A DNA stretch of 64,000 nucleotides from Shewanella maritima (GTDB taxonomy: Bacteria; Pseudomonadota; Gammaproteobacteria; Enterobacterales; Shewanellaceae): the NCBI RefSeq assembly GCF_004295345.1, contig NZ_CP036200.1, positions 3,349,501 to 3,413,500 on the forward strand. Direction: 5' to 3'. Under the pieces are notes generated by a model. That model made no database searches. It saw nothing but the letters and a program-made list of their open reading frames with translations, and had not been told where the DNA came from. Of the stretch, positions 57,139 through 64,000 are shown one piece after another. A program made the position numbers and the translations under genes. How positions within the stretch are numbered: position 1 is the stretch's first letter; every line of letters starts with the position of its first letter.

Positions 57139-58597
57139 TGTGCTTACTTGGTAATGTGATGATGATGGTTTCGCCATTGTTTCGTTCTATTTTTTCATCA
57201 CTAATCGTCGGGAAACGAAATGGCTCATCCTTAGATGTATCAGGCGTTTTGTGTTCAGCAGCAACGGCTACGTTTGTGTGTGCAATGCGTTTAAGACCAT
57301 GATTAAGCGATATGTAATAACCCTCGCTTTGGTAGCCCTGCATTTGTGCGAACTGAGTAAAGTCAGCATCAATTGGCAATGACGCAATGTATTTGCCCAT
57401 GGCGGACGATGGCTGATAGTGGCCTTTAGGTTTGGCGGCTGAAAATAAGCGTTGGCATACTTCAAATGGTGTGGCGTCGACAATTGCGCCATTAGGTAAT
57501 TGATTTGAGGTTAAACGTTGTAACTGTTGCTGATGATAGGCCGTGCCGTTAATCGTGTAGGTGTAAACCCGCATTCCTCGCTGTTTGGCTCTTGCTTTTA
57601 CTGCAGGCGTTTGCATGAAGCTGCGAATATCCAAATGTAAGCCGGAATGACTGCCGAGTTTTTGCTGTATTTTATTTAATGCCGCACTGCTGGTGTGATC
57701 TTGATATCTGCTACGATATCGCTTGGTGCCGTAGCGATGCCCACGCTCGAAATTGCGCTGATTATCCAGATAGTAAGCATCATTCTTGACACCCTTCTTC
57801 ATATCGGCAAGTAAGATATCGACACTGGTTGGGTGAGCTTTTTGCACCAAGCCAAGATAAACATTTGGGTTAATGTCACGAAGCTTTTCTAAAGTACGAA
57901 TATCGTCAGCTGAGTAGTAAAAGTGCCCTTGACCAACATAGGTCAATAACATCTGGTTTAGCTCAGTTAATCGCTCGACATTGGCAGAGGATTTAATTTC
58001 TACATTAAGGGACTGTCCTCTATGGCGGTAGTAGGCAAAGGTTTGAAAGGCTTCAAGTGCCGTGATTGGTCGTATGTTGACGAGTTCTCGGGTGTGTTTA
58101 TCCCTTAGTTTCAGCTCAGTGTATTGTTTTAAATTCATCCGGTTGAGTTTGTATTTCTCACCGGTGTAATGCACGGTTGCTCGGCCTGTTTCTTCATCGT
58201 GATGATTAACCCAGGTACCGTCTCTTAACAGCATCACATCAATTTCTACGCTGTTAAAGTTGTCGACTAATGCACTTGCAATCGCCATTTGACCACTCTC
58301 TGGCTGGCGAAAGTCTCCCCTGTGTGCAGAAATGTCTAGAGCACACTGCTCGGTAGACAACATTTTTATTTCATCGTTGATATTCAGGTATAAGTTGCGA
58401 TCAGCTAATGCGAGTTGAATATCGACGGTATCTTTTCCTCTAAATTGACTATCTAAAGGAAAGTTAGCCAGTGCAGCAGGTCTTTTTTCTGTGGCAGGTT
58501 TGATAGGTTCTGGGGCGGAAGAACAACCGCTTATGAGCCAAATTGTCGTGAGTGACAACAAGCAACAATACAGCCCTCTTTGTAATCTATTTGTCAT
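57128..58597 (-). CDS. Lipoprotein glycerophosphodiester phosphodiesterase (GDPD) family protein
   Basis: A 489-residue protein with a lipobox (WLISGC) after the signal peptide. The GDPD/PLC-like TIM-barrel signature is present: SAHRGDFRQPESG gives the catalytic His-Arg, VEIDVMLLRDGTWVNHHDEE gives the metal-binding Glu-x-Asp and second His. The usual substrates are glycerophosphodiesters from phospholipid turnover. The last roughly 100 residues are extra. It is the first gene of the operon, with the next start overlapping its end. Confidence 0.87.
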   Translation of the reverse strand: MTNRLQRGLYCCLLSLTTIWLISGCSSAPEPIKPATEKRPAALANFPLDSQFRGKDTVDIQLALADRNLYLNINDEIKMLSTEQCALDISAHRGDFRQPESGQMAIASALVDNFNSVEIDVMLLRDGTWVNHHDEETGRATVHYTGEKYKLNRMNLKQYTELKLRDKHTRELVNIRPITALEAFQTFAYYRHRGQSLNVEIKSSANVERLTELNQMLLTYVGQGHFYYSADDIRTLEKLRDINPNVYLGLVQKAHPTSVDILLADMKKGVKNDAYYLDNQRNFERGHRYGTKRYRSRYQDHTSSAALNKIQQKLGSHSGLHLDIRSFMQTPAVKARAKQRGMRVYTYTINGTAYHQQQLQRLTSNQLPNGAIVDATPFEVCQRLFSAAKPKGHYQPSSAMGKYIASLPIDADFTQFAQMQGYQSEGYYISLNHGLKRIAHTNVAVAAEHKTPDTSKDEPFRFPTISDEKIERNNGETIIITLPSKHNEQ

Positions 58598-58965
58598 AAT
58601 CCATACTGCAAACCATTAATATTGAAGGCGTTATACCTCAGCATTAGTTGGTTAACAATTGGCATATGGGGAGATTTACCAAAACGATACAAGCCGCTTA
58701 TTTTTCACGGTGATAAATGATGCATTTACCTATACTTGTATCGACTATTTGCTTGTATGCGCTCTTTGAATGGATTGATAGCTTTGGCGTATGTGACTGG
58801 CAAATCGTGATTTTATAAACGCAACCTTGGAGAGAGAATTAAATAGCACTGACTGCGCGGTTATCAAAACAGCACAGTTTAACTTGGCGTGATTTTATCT
58901 GAAGAGTAGTTGAACCCGTGACAAGGTATTAAACAGAAGGGGGGATATAACAGATAAGATAAAGT
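58598..58965. other. Gap between the accessory operon and ssrS
   Basis: About 370 bp, AT-rich, no gene seen. It must contain the promoter for the operon on the minus strand. It marks the left edge of the segment that separates ssrS from fau here. Confidence 0.5.
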
Positions 58966-59157
58966 TGGAATGCTCCCCAAGATACCGTCGCCGGTGTAGC
59001 CCTTGAACCGTAGGTTCAAGGCGGGTAAATGTTTATCTCCTAAGGCTTCTCGGTACTTGCCAAGCATGCGCAATGTCAATAAAAGCATCTACCCTGGGTT
59101 TGTAAATATCGGCACAGGGACATTACCAGCTAAACGCATATCCCAGGGAGCAAAAAC
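58966..59157 (-). ncRNA. ssrS: 6S RNA
   Basis: On the minus strand the sequence contains GTGCCGATATTTACAAACCC, GCATGCTTGGC, CCGAGAAGCCTTAGGAG and CCTTGAACCTACGGTTCAAGG. These match E. coli 6S RNA segments (GAGCCGATATTT, GCATGCTCGG, CCGAGAAGCCTTAAAAC, CCTTGAACCAAGGGTTCAAGG) in the same order. The 5' end GCTCCCTGGGATA pairs with the 3' end TATCTTGGGGAGC to give the closing stem (59151 with 58972). It binds RNA polymerase sigma-70 and represses transcription in stationary phase. It lies downstream of zapA, as in E. coli. Confidence 0.92.
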
Positions 59158-59197
59158 AGGGTTGATAATCGCAGTTGCGTGTATCAGAAATTCTAGT

Positions 59198-59506
59198 TTA
59201 GTCGTCCTTGTGGCTACGTTCAATCAAGGCATTTTCTAGCGTTGCTTGAAGTAGAGAGATACGCTCGTCCATTTGCGCCATGTACTGTTTGTTTTGTTGT
59301 TTTTCTTCAAACAGTTGGTTGCCAATATTGAGTGCGGCCATAATGGCTAACTCTTCACGGCTTAAATTGTTCGTGCGGGCTTTTAAGGTACTCAGTTGGC
59401 TTTCAACTTCGCTGGCGACTGCGTGCAAGGCTGCCTCGCGTCCTTCAGGACATGCGATTGAGTAGGTGCGACCGAGAAGGGTAATTTCTACTGCACGATT
59501 ACTCAT
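59198..59506 (-). CDS. zapA: Cell division protein ZapA
   Basis: A 102-residue protein that promotes FtsZ bundling at the division site. The N-terminal beta region (AVEITLLGRTYSIACPEGRE) and the C-terminal coiled coil (FEEKQQNKQYMAQMDERISL) are typical. It is directly followed by ssrS, and divergent from ygfB, as in E. coli. Confidence 0.95.
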   Translation of the reverse strand: MSNRAVEITLLGRTYSIACPEGREAALHAVASEVESQLSTLKARTNNLSREELAIMAALNIGNQLFEEKQQNKQYMAQMDERISLLQATLENALIERSHKDD

Positions 59507-59717
59507 ACCTAGTTTGCGTCTTCCTTAATTTATTCACGATATTGGCGAACTATATAGGGCAATATTTAAAAGAGCAAGGCACAGCAAGGTTAATTTTCTT
59601 ATTTGCTGTTTGTCTGAGCAAATCGGTACTTTTTTCCTACAACATAGGGGCGATCATTTGGTGAGCAGGGGCAACTCTGTTAGCATTAAGTCATTAATGT
59701 TCTAGCGAGAAAAGACT

Positions 59718-60293
59718 ATGGCAACCCCACCTTCACTGTGTATTGATAAGTTAAAACAAGCCCTTGATGCGGCAGAAATTGGCCAGCATCCGGTTGAGGT
59801 TCACGGCGCGTTAGTTGGACTTATATGTGGCGGTGTTGAGCAGCAAGGTAATGCCTGGCAAAAAGCGCTTATTGACTTGATGAATGATGGTCAGCCGCTG
59901 CCAAATGATTTACAGCACTTAATTACCGAGCTTTATCAAGACACGGTAGCGCGTTTAGGTGATTACGAGTTTGGTTTTACTTTATTGCTACCTGAAGAAG
60001 AAGTGCAGCTGAGCCATCGCGTTGAAGCATTAGCACTATGGACCCAAAGCTTCTTAACCGCGATTGCGGTAATTCAACCTAAGCTAAACAGCGCATCAAG
60101 CGATGTAAAAGAAGTGATTAAAGACTTAGCTGAGATCGCTCAGGTTGAGTTTGACGTACAAGATGACGAAGAGTCAGAGGCGGCTTACACCGAGCTTCAA
60201 GAGTTTGTGCGTATGTCAGCTATTTTATGTTACTCGGAGTTTGGCCCTGAAATTACCCCAAATGAAGATGACAGCAAGCCGACGATTCACTAA
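59718..60293 (+). CDS. ygfB: UPF0149 family protein YgfB
   Basis: A 191-residue protein of the UPF0149 family. It shows the family start (VHGALVGLICGG) and the acidic C-terminal part (EFDVQDDEESEAAYTELQEF). Its molecular role is not fully known. In E. coli pepP follows; here ubiH follows after 172 bp. Confidence 0.93.
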   Translation: MATPPSLCIDKLKQALDAAEIGQHPVEVHGALVGLICGGVEQQGNAWQKALIDLMNDGQPLPNDLQHLITELYQDTVARLGDYEFGFTLLLPEEEVQLSHRVEALALWTQSFLTAIAVIQPKLNSASSDVKEVIKDLAEIAQVEFDVQDDEESEAAYTELQEFVRMSAILCYSEFGPEITPNEDDSKPTIH

Positions 60294-60465
60294 CTTGGCT
60301 TTCATTAGCTTAGCTTGTATCTAAGTTAGCTTTTATCTAAGAACTTATGTTGATGAAGTCGCTTACCTGTTTTGTATAGGGCTGCAGTCTAGACCTTGAT
60401 ATTAGAGCCTAAAGCGCTAGCGACTTCATTTTGTTTGCACATTTTTTCGCACACGGAAATGCTAG

Positions 60466-61733
60466 ATGCCAACATCTGAATCAGCACCTTCATCTCAATC
60501 AGCTACTTCATCTCAAGCACTGTTTGATGTGGTTATTGTCGGCGGCGCAATGGCGGGCGCAACTCTCGCTCTAGCGCTGACTAAGCTCTCTGCTCAGCAG
60601 CCAAACAAACCCCTGCGTATTGCGCTTATTGAAGCCAAACAAGTAGACGCTAGTCACCCTGGATTCGATGCTCGTTCAATCGCCATTGCCCACGGCTCAA
60701 TATTTCAGCTGCAACAACTTGGCATTTGGCAGCACATTGCCCATTTAGGCACGCCAATTAATCAAATCCATGTGTCAGACCGTGGTCACTTTGGCATGAC
60801 AGAGCTGCTTTCTGAGTCGCTTAATGTTGATACTTTTGGTCAGGTGGTTGAGCTTGCAAGTGTGGGCAGGTGTTAATGGCTGAGCTTGAAAAGCTCAGCA
60901 AGCAGCATCCAAATATCTTAAGTTTGTATTGCCCAGCAGGTGTTGAAGAAGTTTCTGCGCAAGCAGATTACCAGCAACTCACCCTAACAACAGGCGAGCA
61001 GCTTAACGCCAAACTCGTGGTTGCTGCCGATGGCGCATTTTCAAAAGTTCGCACTCAGCTTAATCAACCAAGTGAACAGGTTGATTTTGAGCAGTTTGCC
61101 ATTGTTGCCAACGTGGTTAGTGACAAAGCGCATCAAGGCTGGGCCTTTGAGCGCTTTACCGAGCATGGGCCAATTGCGCTGCTGCCAATGAGTGATGTGC
61201 AAGGCAAAGCCAGATTGTCTTTGGTGTGGGCGATGCAACCAACTGAGGTTGAGCGCGTTAAAGCCTTACCTAAGAGTGAGTTTTTGGCTGAGCTACAAAC
61301 TGCTTTTGGTAATCGTTGCGGTCGCTTTACTGATGTCGGCTCGCTAGTGAGCTACCCGCTAACGCTGAGTTATATGGCAAGACCTTTTTATCATCGCTGC
61401 GTGTTTGTGGGGAATGCCGCGCAAACCTTACACCCAATAGCAGGGCAAGGTTTTAACCTTGGGCTACGCGATATTAATGGTTTAATCAAGGCTATCGAGC
61501 AGGCACTGGCTGCTGGTGAAGCAGACCTTGGCAGTAGCGAGCTTATTCACAACTATTATCAAAGTCGTCAGCAAGACAGGGATGCCACTCTCAATAATAT
61601 CGAGTTTTTAGTGCGCGGCTTCTCAAATCAGCATTGGCCACTAGTGGCAGGGCGCAGCTTAGGGCTAAGATTGCTATCTTGGCTGCCACCGTTAAAAACG
61701 CCGGTTGCTGAAATTGCCATGGGGTGGCGCTAA
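60466..61733 (+). pseudogene. ubiH: 2-octaprenyl-6-methoxyphenol hydroxylase UbiH, interrupted by one frameshift
   Basis: UbiH is a FAD monooxygenase of ubiquinone biosynthesis. ATG 60466 gives the FAD motif VVIVGGAMAGATLALAL and IHVSDRGHFG, then ends at VVELASVGRC. The next frame continues with LMAELEKLSKQHPN and holds LVVAADGAFSKVR and FVGNAAQTLHPIAGQGFNLG. Adding one base in the GGG run (60864-60866) joins them as VVELASVGQVLMAELE, as in E. coli UbiH, giving 422 residues. It is slightly longer than E. coli because of a Ser-rich N-terminus. If real it would matter for respiration, so a sequencing error is likely. Confidence 0.92.
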
Positions 61734-61784
61734 GCTACTCCTAGAACTAGTCATTTGTCGATCACCAAGGAATAAGGAACACCT

Positions 61785-63008
61785 ATGTATCAAACCCAAA
61801 CCTATGATGTCGCCATTGTTGGCGGAGGTATGGTTGGCCTAGCTACTGCAATTGGCTTAGCTCAAGCTGATTTATCAGTAGTGGTGATTGATGCAAATAC
61901 CACAGCGCCGAGTACAGGTGATGCCAAACTTCGTGTCAGCGCAATTAATAAGGCAAGTCAGCAATTACTCACTAACCTTAGTGCCTGGCAATATCTTGAT
62001 GGTGAACGCCTAGGCCCGTATCAAAAAATGGCGGTGTGGGATAAAGATGCGCTAGGTAAAATCGATTTTGATGCTGCCAGTATTAGCGAGTCGACCTTGG
62101 GCACTATTATCGAAAATCAGGCGATTAGCTATGCGCTAGCAAAACGCGCGGCAGAGCTAAGCAATATTACCCATCTTGAAGGCCAACGCCTTGAGCGAGT
62201 GGCCTTTGGTGAGCGCGAAACTTGGCTGACGCTTGAAAGTGGCGATAACCTATCGGCTGCCTTGGTTGTTGGCGCGGATGGCGCTAACTCCTGGGTGCGT
62301 CAGCAATGCCAAATCCCGCTTACCTTTTGGGATTACGGCCATCACGCCATTGTTGCCAGCGTGCGCACTGAGTTAAACCATGATGCCACTGCGCGTCAGG
62401 CATTTTTACCTGATGGCCCACTCGCTATGTTGCCGCTATTTGAAGATAACTTAAATTCAATTGTGTGGTCGGTAGACCCGCAGCAAGCTGAGCAATTGAT
62501 GGCGTTAGACGACAGCGAGTTTAATAAAGCCTTAACAGCTGCATTTGATAGCCGCTTAGGTTTGTGTGAAGTGGTGAGCGAGCGTCAGTCATTCCCGCTG
62601 CGTATGCGTTATGCCCGTCATTTTGCTCGCCACCGTTTAGCCCTTGTTGGCGATGCAGCCCATACAATCCACCCGTTAGCAGGGCAAGGGGTGAACCTTG
62701 GCTTTTTAGATGCGGCAAGTTTGGTGCAAATTGTGGTAGAGCTGCATGAGCAAGGTAAAGATATTGGCGATTATGCCAACCTTCGCCGTTATGAGCGCTG
62801 GCGCAAAGCTGAGGCAATGGAAATGATCGCGGCGATGGAAGGCTTTAAACGACTATTTGCAGGCAGTAATCCACTGAAAAAAGCTGTGCGCGATCTTGGA
62901 TTATCACTGGTAGATAATATCGCTGGACTGAAAACAGTGTTCATCAAACAGGCCATGGGCAATAAAATCAATTTGCCTGAGCTGTGCCAGAAAACAAATT
63001 CTCACTAA
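61785..63008 (+). CDS. ubiI: 2-octaprenylphenol hydroxylase UbiI (VisC)
   Basis: A 407-residue FAD monooxygenase performing the C5 hydroxylation in ubiquinone biosynthesis. It has the FAD motifs DVAIVGGGMVGLATAIGL and LVGDAAHTIHPLAGQGVNLG, and the DG motif LVVGADGANSWVRQQ. It follows ubiH by 51 bp, so the two form an operon as in E. coli. Confidence 0.94.
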   Translation: MYQTQTYDVAIVGGGMVGLATAIGLAQADLSVVVIDANTTAPSTGDAKLRVSAINKASQQLLTNLSAWQYLDGERLGPYQKMAVWDKDALGKIDFDAASISESTLGTIIENQAISYALAKRAAELSNITHLEGQRLERVAFGERETWLTLESGDNLSAALVVGADGANSWVRQQCQIPLTFWDYGHHAIVASVRTELNHDATARQAFLPDGPLAMLPLFEDNLNSIVWSVDPQQAEQLMALDDSEFNKALTAAFDSRLGLCEVVSERQSFPLRMRYARHFARHRLALVGDAAHTIHPLAGQGVNLGFLDAASLVQIVVELHEQGKDIGDYANLRRYERWRKAEAMEMIAAMEGFKRLFAGSNPLKKAVRDLGLSLVDNIAGLKTVFIKQAMGNKINLPELCQKTNSH

Positions 63009-63080
63009 TAAGTGTTAAAAACGGTTATATATCAATCGATCCAGCCACATAGCCGTTTGTCATACAAAAAAGCCTAAATT

Positions 63081-63105
63081 CTCGCATTAGCTAAACTAAT
63101 GCGAG
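63081..63105. terminator. Hairpin after ubiI
   Basis: CTCGCATTAG and CTAATGCGAG are complementary around a CTAAA loop. The A run to the left would be a T run only on the minus strand, so this is at best a weak terminator for ubiI. Confidence 0.45.
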
Positions 63106-63129
63106 AGCCCTCAGATTAGAAAAAATTCT

Positions 63130-63160
63130 TGTATACAATTCAGCTTGGCTGAGTATAATT
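63130..63160 (+). promoter_or_regulatory. Candidate sigma-70 promoter of gcvT
   Basis: A perfect -10 box TATAAT (63155-63160) with a TGA one base upstream and a possible -35 TTGTAT (63130-63135) at 19 bp spacing, which is longer than ideal. It lies 68 bp upstream of the gcvT start. No glycine riboswitch is seen in this leader. Confidence 0.4.
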
Positions 63161-63227
63161 TCGCGGCATTTTATCAAATACCTACATAGCGCCAAGACGC
63201 TGTGATGGCCCACAATAAGGGATAATA

Positions 63228-64000
63228 ATGGCTAGCAAAACTGTACTTTACACTAAGCACTTAGAATCTAATGCGAAGATGGTTGATTTCCATGGCTGGG
63301 AAATGCCAATCAACTACGGCTCACAAATCGAAGAGCACCACGCAGTTCGTCAAGACGCTGGTATGTTTGACGTGTCACACATGACAGTTGTAGACGTAAC
63401 AGGCACTGACGCTAAGGCATTTTTACGTAAGTTGTTAGCTAATGACGTTGCTAAGCTCACCGTACCTGGCAAAGCGCTATACGGCGGCATGCTAGATGAA
63501 AACGCTGGCGTAATTGACGACCTTATTACTTATTACCTATCTGAAACTCATTACCGCGTTGTTGTTAACTCAGCGACTCGCGTAAAAGACCTAGCATGGA
63601 TCAACAAGCAAGCGGCAGCATTTGACGTAACCGTTACTGAGCGCCCAGAGCTTGCGATGATTGCCGTACAAGGCCCAAATGCTAAAGCAAAAGCAGCTGA
63701 AGTATTTTCTGATGAGCAAAAACAAGCGGTTGAAGGCATGAAGATGTTCTTTGGCGCGCAAGCAGGCGACTTGTTTATCGCAACCACTGGTTACACAGGT
63801 GAAGCGGGTTACGAAATCATCGTGCCACAAGAGCAAGCTGAAGATTTATGGCAAAAGCTGCTTGATGCAGGCGTTCGCCCATGTGGTTTAGGTGCACGTG
63901 ACACGCTGCGCCTTGAAGCTGGCATGAACCTTTACGGTCAAGATATGGATGAAACCATCAACCCGCTAGCGGCCAACATGGGCTGGACAGTAGCGTGGGA
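63228..64000 (+). CDS. gcvT: Glycine cleavage system aminomethyltransferase (T-protein), partial
   Basis: Begins [20 protein letters not shown] and shows [29 protein letters not shown] and [18 protein letters not shown], all diagnostic of GcvT. This enzyme transfers the aminomethyl carbon to tetrahydrofolate and releases ammonia in glycine catabolism. The gene is cut off by the window end after about 257 codons (usual length about 364). gcvH and gcvP are expected to follow. Confidence 0.95.
   Translation, partial: MASKTVLYTKHLESNAKMVDFHGWEMPINYGSQIEEHHAVRQDAGMFDVSHMTVVDVTGTDAKAFLRKLLANDVAKLTVPGKALYGGMLDENAGVIDDLITYYLSETHYRVVVNSATRVKDLAWINKQAAAFDVTVTERPELAMIAVQGPNAKAKAAEVFSDEQKQAVEGMKMFFGAQAGDLFIATTGYTGEAGYEIIVPQEQAEDLWQKLLDAGVRPCGLGARDTLRLEAGMNLYGQDMDETINPLAANMGWTVAW

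Noticed and set aside
58598..58965. Attachment-site direct repeats flanking the accessory operon
   Set aside because: I compared the ssrS 3' end with the sequence near 52520-52690 and found no convincing direct repeat, so site-specific integration is not shown.
63009..63227. Glycine riboswitch in front of gcvT
   Set aside because: The leader lacks the paired aptamer motifs and the GGAGA and conserved G/C segments of the glycine riboswitch; only an ordinary promoter-like sequence is visible.

Overview
The window looks like chromosomal DNA from a marine gammaproteobacterium, most likely Shewanella or a close relative. This rests on protein similarity to E. coli-type housekeeping genes (pntAB, cysJIH, csdA/csdE, mdh, folM, fau, zapA, ygfB, ubiH, ubiI, gcvT), the 6S RNA locus next to zapA, the many small exported and outer-membrane proteins, and Shewanella-like gene content. 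No plasmid, phage or transposase gene is seen. No tRNA or rRNA was recognised. The last gene (gcvT) runs off the right edge.

Layout. 0-2.1 kb: a TetR regulator and a secreted esterase. 2.4-5.4 kb: pntB and a frameshifted pntA on the minus strand. 5.8-10.3 kb: cysJ-cysI-cysH for assimilatory sulfate and sulfite reduction. 10.8-14.7 kb: a large exported protein, outer-membrane phospholipase A, and a siroheme-pathway SUMT gene (cobA) with a perfect FNR-type box. 14.7-21.8 kb: a FliB-like protein, a MITE-like element, a degenerate M19 dipeptidase, csdE-csdA, tas, a GNAT and yjjX. 22.2-27 kb: a DGSG-repeat exported protein, RNase H with an N-terminal hybrid-binding domain, hypothetical proteins, a frameshifted small membrane protein, and mdh. 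27.1-31.5 kb and 35.7-40.1 kb: two RND efflux systems in opposite orientation. The second pump lacks one of the two TM4 aspartates of the proton relay. Between them lie a DCC-family protein, a LysR regulator, a surface-antigen-like barrel and a glycine-zipper protein.

40.3-42.8 kb is accessory: two small membrane-protein genes, then five tandem copies (about 245 bp period) of a unit that looks like a small RNA with its own terminator, then eleven copies of a 23-bp repeat in front of an outer-membrane barrel gene. 43.7-50.7 kb holds a lipoprotein, a divergent MFS/LysR pair, a frameshifted cytochrome P460, an Ntn-hydrolase of the choloylglycine-hydrolase family and two more outer-membrane barrels. 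51.1-63 kb is the conserved folM / fau / ssrS (6S RNA) / zapA / ygfB / ubiH / ubiI / gcvT neighbourhood.

The best candidate for an undescribed system is a three-gene minus-strand operon at 52.7-58.6 kb. It sits between ssrS and fau, which are adjacent in E. coli. It encodes a GDPD-type lipoprotein phosphodiesterase, a large membrane protein with a coiled-coil start and a PEGA-like C-terminus, and a membrane protein with a DnaJ-type cysteine-rich zinc domain. The second candidate is the five-copy sRNA array.

Five genes (pntA, a small membrane protein, the P460 gene, the PEGA gene and ubiH) are each interrupted by what looks like loss of one base in a G/C run. This pattern suggests systematic homopolymer errors in the assembly rather than five independent mutations, and should be settled before anyone treats these genes as dead.
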